This document shows positions 45,861 to 57,620 of a stretch of 64,000 nucleotides of DNA, one piece after another. Position numbers and translations under genes: made by a program. The DNA is taken from contig NC_083605.1 in the NCBI RefSeq assembly GCF_029168945.1, positions 74,976,969 through 75,040,968 on the forward strand, written 5' to 3'. This DNA comes from Cannabis sativa (lineage: Eukaryota; Streptophyta; Magnoliopsida; Rosales; Cannabaceae). The notes beneath the pieces were generated by a model. That model did not search any database. It saw only the letters and a program-made list of their open reading frames with translations, and was not told the DNA's origin. Each line of letters opens with the position of its first letter. Position 1 is the stretch's first letter.

Positions 45861-46017
45861 CATATCAGATCTCATGTTCTGGTTTCTTATTCTTTGGCGG
45901 CTCAATGCCGGGAGAAGGCAGGTATTAACACAACTCTCTCGCCTAGCATGACATTTATAGATTGGTGTGTTATTACTTTTTGTGATGCTAACATTGACAA
46001 TGCTAACATGATCATTG

Positions 46018-46567
46018 GGTTGCAATCAAGAAAGTTTTGAGATATTTCTAAAGAACGAAGAGTTTTATGCTTGTGTACAAGCATGTGGATAATCTTCGAG
46101 TTGTTGGTTATTTAGATTCTGATTTTAGTGGTTGTGTAGATGATTTAAAGCCAACTTCTGGCTATATTTTCACCTTGGCTGGTGCTGCTATTTCTTGGAA
46201 AGAGTGTTAAATATACTTTAATCACATCATCTACTATATATGTTGAGTTTGTCGCATGTTATGTGGTATTTTTGCAAACTTTATGGTTAAAGAATTTGAT
46301 TTTAGAGATATGACTAGCTAATTCTATTTCCTCTTCTATGCTAATCTATTGTGATAATAACGTTGTTGTTTTCTTTTCAAAGAATAACAAGATTAGTAGT
46401 GCTTCTAAACATATGAAAATAAAATATCTCAATGTCAGAGACTTGGTCAAGAAAGGAGACATTGTCATTAAAAATTGCAAGACCAAGTCGATGTTAGCAG
46501 ATCCTCTAACCAAGGGATTAAGTGCCATATTGTTTGATGAACATGTTATTGATATGAGCATTTTATA
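46018..46567 (+). pseudogene. Ty1/copia pol fragment (end of RT and RNase H)
   Basis: Broken frames read AIKKVLRYF then a stop, SFMLVYKHVDNLRVVGYLDSD with FSGCVDDLKPTSGYIFTLAG, and finally an open stretch 46338-46567 with IYCDNNVVVFFSKNN, ASKHMKIKYLNVRD and ADPLTKG. This is the copia RNase H end. It belongs to a 5'-truncated copia element whose 3' LTR is at 48151-48613. Confidence 0.85.
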
Positions 46568-46945
46568 ATCTTTTGCACCTTTAAGTTAGTGGGAGTTTCT
46601 TATTTTATCATTTGAGATTATATTTATATATGTAATTTACTTGTTGATGTTATGAACTACTTTGTGGGCCAATATTTTTTTTGATTATTGGATGCTTATG
46701 CTTTCAGTTAGGCTTTGTTATATTCTCGAGAATAATTGAATTGAAAGCATGTAGTTCATATCTAGTTGTGATTATTGTCTTTTAAGTTTAATTACTTAAT
46801 GACAGTGATATTTTGTTGGCTTAATTTTTTAAGTATGTTCAGTGACACTGACTTATTTATTAAGTAGTGTATGGTTAATTTCACTGGCTTATTCATTAAG
46901 CATCACGATATCAGTGAAATTGAGGACAGATAAGGATATTATGTT
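46568..46945 (+). other. 3' untranslated part of the copia remnant
   Basis: Non-coding sequence between the RNase H end and the inverted-repeat element; GTTAGTGGGAGTTT near 46586 looks like a purine tract. Confidence 0.45.
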
Positions 46946-47836
46946 TGATATTCTATACTTAAAAAATTAAAATATTTTATTCTTAAACCAATACCTTTAA
47001 AACTAACAAAAATATGACACTTTTTTCAAAACTCTAAAAATACCCCTTAAACTCTCACAGCATCTCTCTTTCTCTCTCTATCTCGGCATCCCACAATCCC
47101 AGGTCCGATGGTCGGACCCTATGGTCCGACCATCGGACCTGGAGCTTTTTTTTTTCATTCGGTGTGAGAGAGACGAATAGAGAGGGAGGGTCCGATGGTG
47201 CTAATTTGTGTTATTATAATTAAATGTATACTAGTGATGACGATGATGATATATATAGAGAGAGAAGAGAAAGAGAACCAACTTAATTTAATGTACGTAC
47301 TATCACTACTGTTTTGTTTTGTTATTAATATAATCAAAATTTTGTACAAGCTAGCTGTTGGTGACAATATATATGATGATGTGTGAGGATCTTTTACTTG
47401 ATTTTTTCTTTTATGGGTAACTGAAAAAGCTGGAAAGGGTTAATTAGAGAAGAGGAGAAAGAGAGGTTGGTACTGTTATAGTACTGTAGGTTTAGTTTGG
47501 TGGAAAAGAAAGAGGGGACAGGTGGAAGGATGATAAGGAGTGATGGAGGGAAATATCCAATCAGAGAGATCTGTTTGATCTTTCTTTTGGGCAAATCAAA
47601 GAATTAAGGTTTTTATTATGTATTCGTCTCTCTCACACCGAATGAAAAAAAAAAAAAACCCAGGTCCGATGGTCGGACCTGGGTTGTGGGATGTCGAGAT
47701 AGAGAGAGAAAGAGAGATGTTGTGAGAGTTTGAGGGGTATTTTTGGGATTTTGAAAAAAATGTCATATTTTTGTTAGTTTTAAAGGTATTGGTTTAAGAA
47801 TAAAATATTTTAGTTTTTTTAAGTATAGAAAATCAA
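46946..47836. mobile_element. Long inverted-repeat (foldback/Mutator-type) element in the copia remnant
   Basis: Arms of about 220 bp are inverted. TTCTATACTTAAAAAATTAA with AACCAATACCTTTAAAACTA on the left pairs with the complement at 47760-47836. CCCAGGTCCGATGGTCGG and CATTCGGTGTGAGAGAGACG also occur in both arms. The middle is non-coding, with a (GA) stretch at 47254-47276. No clean TSD was found. Confidence 0.7.
47099..47142. other. Perfect 20-bp hairpin
   Basis: CCAGGTCCGATGGTCGGACC is followed by a 4-base loop and its exact reverse complement. It lies in the left arm of the inverted-repeat element. Confidence 0.9.
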
Positions 47837-48150
47837 ATTTTCCTTTTAAATTGATCACATGTTGAACATAATTCCTTACCACACTACTAAACTTATTGAC
47901 CATGTCGATTTAATACTTTGGTATTTGTGATTATGAATGTCTTTTGTTGAGTTAAAAATAATATGACTGTCATAGTTCATTATCAAAGGTTAAATTAGAT
48001 CGGTATGTTGAGATGCTATCAGAGAACTATCATTTTTTAAAGTGGCAACAAATATTTTCCTGTTGTTTAACCCATGAGTCATTTTTCAAACAAAATTATT
48101 TTAATATATAATATATATGTATTAAGATTAATGTAGACCAAGTGGGAGAA
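47837..48150 (+). other. Distal untranslated part of the copia remnant and its polypurine tract
   Basis: Non-coding; ends AAGTGGGAGAA (48140-48150), the polypurine tract directly before the LTR. Confidence 0.6.
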
Positions 48151-48613
48151 TGTTAGACTTTTTATTTGGGCTTACATTAAATTTTATTGGTTTTATTGAG
48201 ACTTGGGTTGATTGGATAGTTCTTTGCTGTGTTAGCCCACATTGTTGGTGATCAATAGTTAATGGGCTTAGCATCTGTATGTAAAGTCTAGGTGAAGCAG
48301 AAGTGTGAGCTTTTCTAGTTATCTGAAGCCTTTGATGAGCAGGCCCAATCCAACTAGGGTTATGTAGCTAAGTCCCTTCCCTAACTCTATAAATACATAT
48401 TGTCTTATCACAATTGTATACCTTTTGATAATCAAAAAAATAAACTGCTTTTGATTTAGAGATCTAGGGAGGAAGACTTAGTTGATAGCATTGCACTATC
48501 AAATTGCAGTAATTATTATGGATCAATCAGGTACGCATATGCCTAATTATTATATATTGTTATCGTATATTATATACAAATAGATCTTGGATTTATTGTT
48601 AATTTATCTAACA
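48151..48613 (+). repeat. 3' LTR of the copia remnant (463 bp)
   Basis: It starts TGTTAGA and ends TCTAACA, preceded by the purine tract AAGTGGGAGAA. A TATA box TATAAATA is at 48388-48395. No matching 5' LTR is in the window, so the element is truncated. Confidence 0.8.
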
Positions 48614-48634
48614 TAATATTTATATACTTTTTAT

Positions 48635-49334
48635 TAGGGCAGAACATTTGTACCTAAAAAATCTATCCATCCGGCAAACCCGACTAACCCAACCCAAAAT
48701 TCTTGAAAAAAATTGGATTCAGGTTCAACCCAGTACCAAACTGGGTCGAGTTGATTCGGTTCTAGAGATTTGACAAATCCAAAACCCAAACCCACCTGAA
48801 AAATCTCAATTATATAATTAAAAAATATATATGTATTTTTTTTAAAGTTTTTATTTATCTAACCCTAAAATCAAAAAACCTAAAAATAAAACTAATATTT
48901 GTAAATTGATTTGGGATTGTGTATGTGTGTGTGAGAAATTGTTAATATGATTATTATATGATAATATTGTATTATTGTGTAAATCGATTCTTTTTGTGTT
49001 GATATATACATAAGTATTTTTTTTTTTTGAAAAAAAAAATAGTGTAAAATAATGTGAGAATATGAATGTGACTATTATTAGATGATAATATTGTATTATT
49101 GTATTTAATAAATTAATTTGGTCACTTTACTGAAAAAATGATATTTTCAAAAAAAAAAAAAAACAAATTAGCTTAGTCCAACCCGAACCTGGCCCCATCC
49201 CACCTGCACCCACACCCGAACCCGTACTCTAAAACGAGTAGGATCGGTACACAAAATTTCAACACCTGAACCTGAACCCGAACCTGAACCCGAACTCGAA
49301 AAATCCAAAACCCCACTTGATCATGTGCACTCTA
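48635..49334. mobile_element. Non-autonomous hAT element with CCCGAACC repeats (700 bp)
   Basis: The ends TAGGGCAGAACATTTG and CATGTGCACTCTA are imperfectly inverted and flanked by the exact 8-bp duplication CTTTTTAT (48627-48634 and 49335-49342). Subterminal zones carry AACCCGA, AACCTGAACCCG and GGTTCA/GGGT units (48666-48805 and 49178-49312). The middle is AT-rich and non-coding. It lies directly behind the copia LTR. Confidence 0.88.
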
Positions 49335-49507
49335 CTTTTTATCCAATTGATATAGATGACGTCATGCCTTACATAAGGAATACGAATGCATATAAGATAT
49401 ATATTTCACTTTTTAACATTTATTGATATGTCACACTAGAGAGAAAAAAACATTTATTGATACAAGAAAATGCTAAAAGTACAAATACCACAGAGATGAT
49501 AACTATT

Positions 49508-51011
49508 GGGAATTTTACAAAAATACTGCTTTTTGACCAAAACTTTACATTTTTACTGGGACACGGCAAAAACAACTTTTGTACTGCCCAAGCCCAATTT
49601 CATTACTTTTGTACTGCCCAAGCCCAACATCATTTCATTTATACTGTGTGTGTGGGGAAACAACCTTCTTCGTGTCTGGGGAGACGCCGGAGACGGAAAT
49701 CACCAAGAAAAAACCATTAAAACCGGCAAGAATAAACAAAAGCAGTAAAATCGACGTCAATAAATAATCATGGCAAAACAACAGTAAAACAACAGTAAAA
49801 CAACACTAAAACAATCAAACAAAACAAAAGAAAAAAATGATTAAAAAAAACAAACAATCTGCTGCACAACCTCAACACCAGATGCAAAATCAACTATATT
49901 TGCAAGTCTATTCCTAGAAAATTATAAAAAAAAACTACTAAAACAACACTGAAACAACACAAAAACAAATGAAGCAAATATAACTACTTAGAAAAATATA
50001 AAAGAAACACACACCTCCATCTTCCACACTCACAGACATAACCATCACAACAACACGAGAACACCCAGAAAATACCTATTAATTCAAATAAATAAATCAT
50101 GAAAAACAACAGTAAAACAATACTAAAACAATACTAAAACAAAAAAAACAATAAAAAAAAATGATCAAAAATTAACTATGTTGTGCACATCCTCAATACT
50201 AAATGCACTATATTTGCAAGAAAAGTTCTAGAAAATTAGAACAAAAAAAAACCACACTAAATCTTATATTTTAAAAAAAAACATAACTAAGAACTTCAAA
50301 AAATTAAAAAAAAGAAGAAGAAAAGAAAAGAAGATGAAGAAGAAGAACTAAGAACTATCACCTTCATGGTCTTCCTTCCCCTCATCATCTCAGCCATAAA
50401 AAACATAGCTTTTATTTGGGTAATATTATAGATTTGGGAAAAAAAAAAGAAAAAAAAGAAGAAGAAGAAGGTGAATAGTAGATAGATTAGTAAACACATA
50501 AGAAGAGAGAATAACCACAAAAAATTTGACCCAAAGACAATAACTGGATGTGTTTTTTTTTTTTAAAAAAAAAAGAAGAAGAAGAAGAAGAAGAACATAA
50601 GAAGAAGAAGATGAATAATTAAATGGGATAGTAGGTATAAAAACGTGGTGTGAAAGAGAATAATTGTATTGATATAATGATTAAATTGAATTAAAAGAAA
50701 AGAAAAAAAAAAAAAAAAGCTGCCACAAATGTGACAATTCTCATCACATCATTTTTTTTATTGATATAATGATTAAATTGAATTAAAAGAAAAGAAAAAA
50801 AAAAAAAAGCTGCCACAAATGTGACAATTCCCATCACATCATTTTTTTTATAACTTAAAATAAAAAAAAAAAAAAAAAAAAGCTAAAGTTTTAAAGGCAA
50901 GAACTGCCAAAAAAAAAAAAAAAAAAAAAAGACAGTATAAATGTTGCAATTTCCGTGCAACAGTAAAAATGTAATAAATGGGGAAAAAATAGTAGTGGGT
51001 GTAAATTTCCC
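49508..51011. mobile_element. Non-autonomous terminal-inverted-repeat element (1504 bp)
   Basis: The ends GGGAATTTTAC and GTAAATTTCCC are followed inward by ACATTTTTACTG on the left and its complement CAGTAAAAATGT on the right. The element is flanked by the exact duplication TAACTATT (49500-49507 and 51012-51019). The interior has two related blocks at about 49765-49970 and 50090-50250 (AACAACAGTAAAAC type), GAAGAA tracts and a 92-bp tandem duplication. Its short open frames are not convincing genes. The superfamily is uncertain: Mutator-type by layout, hAT by TSD length. Confidence 0.75.
50668..50850. repeat. 92-bp tandem duplication
   Basis: 50668-50759 and 50760-50850 share ATTGATATAATGATTAAATT and GCTGCCACAAATGTGACAAT; they differ in the A-run length and one base. 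Confidence 0.9.
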
Positions 51012-51019
51012 TAACTATT

Positions 51020-51843
51020 ATTGGTATATTAATATTAGATTTTACATATTTTTATTTATCTAGGTGATATATTTTAATCCATTTTTAGAATTATAATAAA
51101 GAAAATATTGGTAACATAAAAAAATAATTCTAATATATAATATTAATAAAATATTAGTACTAATAATTTTATTTACTAAATATTAAAACTCTATAAAATA
51201 AGATTTTTTAAGTTTATTTACCGTATTAATTATTATTATTATTAGATGATCAAAAAATTCTTTAATGTTGTATTATTTATTTATTTATTTATTAAGAAGT
51301 TTAAAATTTATATTATTAATATATATTAACTTTAATTTACTTTATTAAAAAAGTTATTATAAAATAACATAAATAAGATGGTGGTGAAAAAAATTAGATT
51401 GTCATAATTATTATTATTTAAATAAATATTTATCGCTATAATTTATTATTTGTATATAACAATTATTCAAAGTACATGCAATACTCTAATAAACATGGTA
51501 TATGCCATTACTCTCATAATTAATTCCTCCTTGATTTAAACAAGTTTAATATATTTTAACTTAATTAATAATTAAACTCTTAATTTTAAGGTTTTTTTTT
51601 TCCTAATATTAAAATTTTATTGTGCGATTTTTCTGAAATATCTCTACATGTACTTGAGATAGACAATAAATTTTTACAGATTAAAATTTTCCGCTAAAAA
51701 AACAAATTAAATTCATAGTAGAAAATTAAAAGTAGTATAATATGCCAAAAGGAATTATTAAAACATATACTCCAAACTCCACTTTTCGATCTGAATTTGA
51801 TAATTAATACATATCCATCCTTGTCTCTCTAGCTAGCAATATA
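51020..51843. other. AT-rich intergenic stretch
   Basis: Nothing recognisable. Confidence 0.45.
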
Positions 51844-52535
51844 TCTTTATATATTAAAAGTGTCTATCTAACGGCATTTCTTGGTTTAACAGAATATACC
51901 TTAAAAATAAAAGAATATTTCTTTATATATTAAAAGTGTCTATCTAACGGCATTTCTTGGTATCTCCCGTTAACAAATAAACCCAATAATTAAACCAAAA
52001 AATTAAACAATCTTTTTTTAAATAAAAAAAATCAAAAAATTAAACAATCTTTTTTTAAATTAAAAAAAAAATCATCTTAGCCACATATCTCTCTAACAAA
52101 CCATATAAAATAATACATTTTTTTTTTCTAGAAACATAAAGTTACAAACTAATTTCATTAATAATCATCAATATAAAACTTAAACTCTATATTAAAAAAT
52201 ATCTTTTTTTTTTCTAAATCCATAAAGCTACAGACTAATTTCATTAATATAAATATTCAAGTATGAATACATCAGAACAATTCAAAATCAAAACCAATAA
52301 ATATTCAAGTATTTCAATAAATTCATAAACAAATAAATCAGAACAATTCAAAATCTCAAATCAAGAAAATTAAAAGTTTAGATTTATAATCTTTACAAAT
52401 ATGAAAAACTTAAATAGATCTATCTACCATTATTATTCTTGGATTGCTCGATTCTTGGATTCTTAAACAAAAACCACTAAAACTTATATAAAACTAATAT
52501 TTACGTGGCTCGCCACGTAATGCTTCTACATCTAA
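51844..52535 (+). mobile_element. Non-autonomous Helitron (692 bp) with a duplicated 5' end
   Basis: The 5' terminus TCTTTATATATTAAAAGTGT follows a host A (51843). The 3' end has the perfect 9-bp hairpin TTACGTGGC-TC-GCCACGTAA (52501-52520), an 11-base spacer and the terminal CTAA, followed by host T. These are the hallmarks of Helitrons: TC start, 3' hairpin, CTRR, insertion between A and T. The first 41 bases of the element are repeated almost exactly from 51920. There is no Rep/helicase coding. Confidence 0.85.
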
Positions 52536-53934
52536 TATATATATATATATACATATATATATCCAGCTCAACTAAGGTTCTTCTATGTTCTATATATATA
52601 GCATATATATATAGAGAGAGAGAAAGGTAGAGTAATATCAACCATTAGTTGAAGGAGAAGTACTCTTCATCATAATTATACATTTTGGTTTTCACCAAAA
52701 AAAAGTTTTTAGTAATTAATTCCCAAAAGGTAGCCATTAACATCAATGTGGAACCCATTCATGAGTATATATATACATGGCGAATATAAAGACACCAAAC
52801 CATAGCATTGAAAAGCTATTAATAGTTATATGTGTAGTGTTAATTAATGTGTATTTTTAAAAAGGTTAAATAAGATTTTTTACTTTAAAATTTAATATGT
52901 ATTGAGTTATATTTCTGTAACTTTTCATGATATTAAAATTTTTCTCTAAATTATTGAAATTGTTAGTTTTAAAATTTTTTGTCTTATTTTACGAATAGAA
53001 ATCTCATGTAGATAAAAGTTTAGGATACATAATTTAGTACATGTTAAAGTTAGGGGTACAATCTAATTCATAGACAATCGATACATTAATTAATAAAATT
53101 CAACATAATTAGATAGAAATCTTTAATTCAACAATCTCAAATTCTCAATAGTTTAGAAGAATTTTTAACAACCTAAAAAGTTCAAGGACTATATATAATT
53201 TAATATTGTCGAAATTTAAGAGACAAAAATCATAATTAGCCTTTTAAATCTTTAATAAATACTTTCCCTAAAAAAAAAATCTTTAATAATACTAATTAAT
53301 TACTTAAAAAAAATTGATTTGCAGTATATATAATATTGGGTGTTTCTACAAAGCATCGCCTTAAAAATGATATACTAATGTACCATTTAGAAAAAAAAAT
53401 AATCCAATTTTTTTTATCATATTCATAGTTATTTAAAATTTTAAAATATCTTACAAAATTTTGAGAGATATAAAATAATTTACAATATAAAAACCAGCAT
53501 TTAAACAATTTATTCACACACGTATAAAATAAAACAATCATGCATGCAACATAATATTTGAATTTTTTTTCGACGTGTTAAATTATTCTGAATTTCTTAA
53601 AATTTTGTACAATGTCTTAAATAACTATAATGTACTTAACTATGAGAAAAAATATATCTGAAAAATTATTTCGAATACTAAAATAAATAAAAATATATCA
53701 GTACAACTTTTGTAAAGAGTAAATTATAAAAATTTTCTATAAAAATAATTATAAGGATCTGAGAAAGGAGACAAAGCTCGTGAAAAATTACCTATATATC
53801 TCTAATAATAATTTGCATGTAAAAAAATACACTTTTTTCAAGAATTGATATCGTTGCATGTGAACACACCTAACTACGTACAAAGTCAACTCCATATCCC
53901 AAATTTTATTTTTTTATCTCAATATCTTTTCACA

Positions 53935-53935
<1 letters not shown>
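52536..53935. other. AT-rich intergenic stretch
   Basis: No gene that I can support; (TA)n tracts at 52536-52560. Confidence 0.45.

Positions 53936-53985
<50 letters not shown>
53936..53985. repeat. (ATT)n microsatellite
   Basis: About 16 uninterrupted ATT units. Confidence 0.95.
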
Positions 53986-54186
53986 GTCAAATATCTTTAT
54001 ACAGTAAATATATATAGAGAAACTTTTAGCTAGGTCACTCATCTTTTATTCTAATTACTAATTAGCTTTGTTTATAACCACTCATTTTCTTTTACAATAT
54101 GTAATATATAAATATATATATAATTTTTCCTCACATGTGATTACCATAATTTTTTTCGTACTATAATAAATATATATTATTTATTT

Positions 54187-54370
54187 GAGCATTGCTATTA
54201 GGCACCAGTGGTGCCTAGCACTTTTGCGACATGTCGCTTTGCGATTGGCTAGCGATACTCCCTAAAAACTATTATATTAAATTATATGAGACCCGATACT
54301 TAGTTGTACTAATAGCGATATTGACACATAGGAAGGTGCTAGGCACCACTGGTGCCCTTTAGCATTTCTC
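54187..54370. mobile_element. Mutator-type MITE with GGCACCAGTGGTGCC ends (184 bp)
   Basis: Arms of 35 bp (GAGCATTGCTATTAGGCACC on the left; its counterpart ending GCATTTCTC on the right) are inverted and each contains the palindrome GGCACCAGTGGTGCC or its variant. The flanks are the exact 9-bp duplication TATTTATTT (54178-54186 and 54371-54379). Confidence 0.88.
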
Positions 54371-54503
54371 TATTTATTTCCTTGACCATTAATTTTTTCC
54401 ATGCAAAAAATCTCAACAGTGAAGACAAATATTATCTAATTATTCCACGGATGCATATCATATAATAGTATTGGTCAGGTTTTTCTAGTAGTTTTCAAAT
54501 TAA

Positions 54504-54971
54504 GGGGTGTTTGGTTATAACACTTTTGTTTTTAATAAGTAAAATTTGTGTTTTGAAATTTTTGTTTTTAAAAAATAAAAATACATTCTATTTTTACTTT
54601 TGTTTTTAAATTTTAAAATAAATAATAAAAATGTATTCTATAACTTTTTTATTAATTTATTTAAGTTGGGTCTAAGGCTAAGTCTGGGCCGGGACCGTGG
54701 TCTGAGTCTGAGACTAGGGTCGGCGCCAGAATGTGGGTCCCAAGATCTAGGTTAGGGTTGGAGTACTCTAAAATATTGATTAAGAAAAAAAAACTATATA
54801 AAAAATTTGAAAGTAGTGATTATTTTTTTAAAAAAAATTAAAATTTTGATTCTCAATTGAAAAATTAAATACAGTGAAAATAGTTTTATAAAACTTGATT
54901 TTAAAAAATATTTTTACTTTTCTAATTAAAAAAATAAAAAATGAATTAAAAAAGTGTTACTAAACACACCC
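54504..54971. mobile_element. PIF/Harbinger-type MITE (468 bp)
   Basis: The ends GGGGTGTTTGGTTATAACAC and GTGTTACTAAACACACCC are inverted, with TAA on both sides (54501-54503 and 54972-54974). The centre (54668-54760) is a GC-richer run of GGGTCT/GAGTCTGAG units. Right-half relatives are at 27250-27490 and, inverted, at 31155-31355. Confidence 0.78.
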
Positions 54972-55060
54972 TAATTATATAATAAAATTTTAGCTTTCAT
55001 ATAATTAAGGGGTTTTTTTTTTAATTTAATGTTGTTTAACACTAGTATTATATAAATCTA

Positions 55061-55475
55061 GGTAAATACTATTTTTGACCATGTGTTTTGTATAAGTTAC
55101 TTATTGGACGCTCTATTAGTGTGTTATGTTAAAAATATTTAGACCCTTTAATTTGTTTTTTAAAATAGTACAAAATAGACTATAAACTCAATTTCTGTAA
55201 TTTTTCTTAATACAACCAATTTGAAGTCAATTTAGCAAGAAAATATACAAAAAATGTAATAATTCCTGTCATAACACCTTTAGGTTAGATTAATATTAAA
55301 TTTTAATTTGACAAAAGTTAAGCTTAGGATCTATTTTGTACAATTTTAAAAAATACTGAGTTGTCATTTAACAAAATAGAGAGTTCAATTGATAATTTAT
55401 CAAAACACATAATCTGAGTTGTCATTTAACAAAAAGAAGGTTCAATTGATAATTTTATCAAAACACATAGTCTCA
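55061..55475. mobile_element. M1 MITE, older copy with a tandem duplication in the right arm
   Basis: Starts GGTAAATACTATTTTTGACC. The right arm GTTGTCATTTAACAAAA to CAAAACACATA is present twice in a row (about 55363-55417 and 55418-55475). Confidence 0.7.
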
Positions 55476-55545
55476 GTTGTCATAACCCTATTATATATAA
55501 TATAAATATACAAATCCTTCAAATGGGCTTAATTTATTAATTATA

Positions 55546-55867
55546 TTGATAATTTTAAAAATACCAAAACAACAAAACAAAATTATAAAAAATACGGTTT
55601 ATACAGAGTTTTTAACATTTTTACGGTTTTTTAAATTTTATTTATACAAAATATAGTCTTTTGATGTATTTTTATATTGTATTCTTGTTATTTTGTTGTT
55701 AATTTTTTTTTTATTTGTACATTATTTTTCATGTTGTTGTTTTCTTGTTACATTCTTATTACTTTGTTGTATTTTTATAGAATATCGTAAAAATATATTA
55801 AAAAAAAATTGAACGTAAAAAATATAATATTTTTTTTACAAAAATTAATGTTTTATGTAATTATCCC
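55546..55867. mobile_element. M2 MITE (322 bp)
   Basis: Inverted ends TTGATAATTTTAAAAA and TGTAATTATCCC, flanked by the exact 9-bp duplication TTAATTATA (55537-55545 and 55868-55876). Same family as 26248-26816 and 31753-32019. Confidence 0.82.
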
Positions 55868-56134
55868 TTAATTATATATATATATATATTATATAAATAT
55901 AGCATTTCAAACATACTTTGACTCATGCTTGAATTTCCAATCCAAACTCATGTTTGAAATATTATTTTTTTTCTTAATTTGGTGGATGAACCATGAAAGG
56001 TGCTTGCTCATCTAGAACTATAAAAGTTAATTAATAATAATAAAAAAATTGACTCGGTTGCTCCTTAGAACAAAAGAAATAATGATGCGTACACTTAAAA
56101 TTTGTACCAAAATTAGTTTATAAATAAGACAATA

Positions 56135-56761
56135 CTAAAAGAAATTCTTATGAATGTCAAATCAATTTCATCGAATTGAAAATAACTAGTGTAATTCAAA
56201 TTATTTAGTAATAAATAAAGATAAATATTATTTTAAACTTTATATTTTTTAAAATTATTAAATTCTCTATTTTTATTAAATAATCATTCAGATTTTACAT
56301 TTTTTAAAATAATACAAAAAAAATTAATAATAACTTGATTTAAAAATTACATATTTTGTTTCTACTAGATATTACTTTTATGTTAGTTATATTAAAATAA
56401 AAAAAAAATATAACAAAAATTGAATTTAAGATTTATTTTGTACTATTAAAAAATAAGGAATTTAATTTTTTTTATTGAAATATTTATACATACATTTCAT
56501 TGTAAAGCATAAGATTCGATTTTAAGACTCCCCACACACATACCTTCTCATATTCTCTTATAGTCACTTGAGTTAGCCTCAAATGATTAGGTCTAAATTA
56601 TTCTTTAACAAAATCGATAATCTAATCGTAATTTTTACAAAATAGAGAAGTCAAAATAATAATATTATTTACATTTATTATTTATTACTAAATACTTTTG
56701 AATCACACTAATTATTTCCAATTTGATCAAATTGATTTCACATTCATAAGAATTCCTTTAG
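56135..56761. mobile_element. Foldback element with an M1-like core
   Basis: Arms of about 85-90 bp are inverted: AGAAATTCTTATGAATGTCA on the left and the complement TGACATT-type TTCACATTCATAAGAATTCC on the right, reaching TTTAGTAATAAATAA on both sides. The centre, 56220-56672, resembles family M1 (GATAAATATTATTTTAAAC on the left; TAATATTATTTAC on the right), itself interrupted near 56470-56610. Confidence 0.65.
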
Positions 56762-57490
56762 AAAAGAAAAGAAAAGTTCAATAATGAAAGGTTATCTAAC
56801 AAATTATTATGTTATGTGAGATAAGGACATTGATGTTGATTCTCTTCTCTCTAGTATGACATTGTTGAATATTTTTTTTGTTGGTAAAGAGAAAGAGATA
56901 TTAGATGATATAAGAAAGAAGAAGAAGAAAAGGATAGGATAGGGAAGGGGTATTTTGGTAATTTGGAGGAAGGCAAAAAGTAGAGTTTTGTCTGTATTAT
57001 GGACTTGGTCGTAGGGAATCAATTTGGCAGACGCCGACTTTATCTTTGTGGTCCCCACAAACCACGTAACTCGACACGTCACACGTTTAGAACTCGTTAA
57101 GTCCACACATACGACACGTGTCCTATTCTTACTGCTAAGTCGGATAAGCCGGTGCAGAGGTGAAGAGCACTTTCAATTTCTCTTTTCTCGTGAGTATTTC
57201 TTTTTCTCGCGATATTATTATTCAATTAATAATGCTACTATTGCATGTGATTTTTATAAGTGTGAAGTACAACAAAATTGTGATAGTTATAAAGATATTT
57301 ACATCATTTCAAAATATATATGATATATTTTTTTTTTTATTTACCTTATGTAAAAATTATAACTTTTAAATATTTTTATATGATAGTGTATATTATAATT
57401 GTAATAATAAATAGTGGCTAACTAATAATGTGAAATTCTAAATTAGTATAATAGGTTTATTAATGATTTGATTCGTGATATTGTTTATTA
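56762..57490. other. Stretch with orphan promoter-like sequence
   Basis: 57050-57130 has ACGTGTC/GACACGT motifs (ABRE/G-box type: CGACACGTCACACG, CGACACGTGTCC) and 57130-57200 resembles a leader. No following gene is recognisable. The open frames across it in either direction match nothing that I know. Confidence 0.35.
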
Positions 57491-57494
57491 GATG

Positions 57495-57620
57495 TATTTT
57501 TTCTTTGGTGCATCTTTATGTCATGTTTCTCGGTATTCTAATGTTGTGGCTCATGACCTTGTTAGCTTTACTCTTCGGGTGGATATTGATTATGTTTGGA
57601 GGGCCACTATATCTTATCTT
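57495..57620 (+). pseudogene. Fragment of an RNase H-like domain (retrotransposon-derived)
   Basis: One frame reads HVSRYSNVVAHDLVSFTLRV, like the C-terminal end of the plant RNase H-like domain (RVT_3 type, H-V-x-R-x-x-N-x-V-A-H). It has no start and no continuation. Confidence 0.5.

Noticed and set aside
50296..50520. Frame rich in Phe and Ser
   Set aside because: It reads through GAA and A-run microsatellite sequence on the opposite strand.
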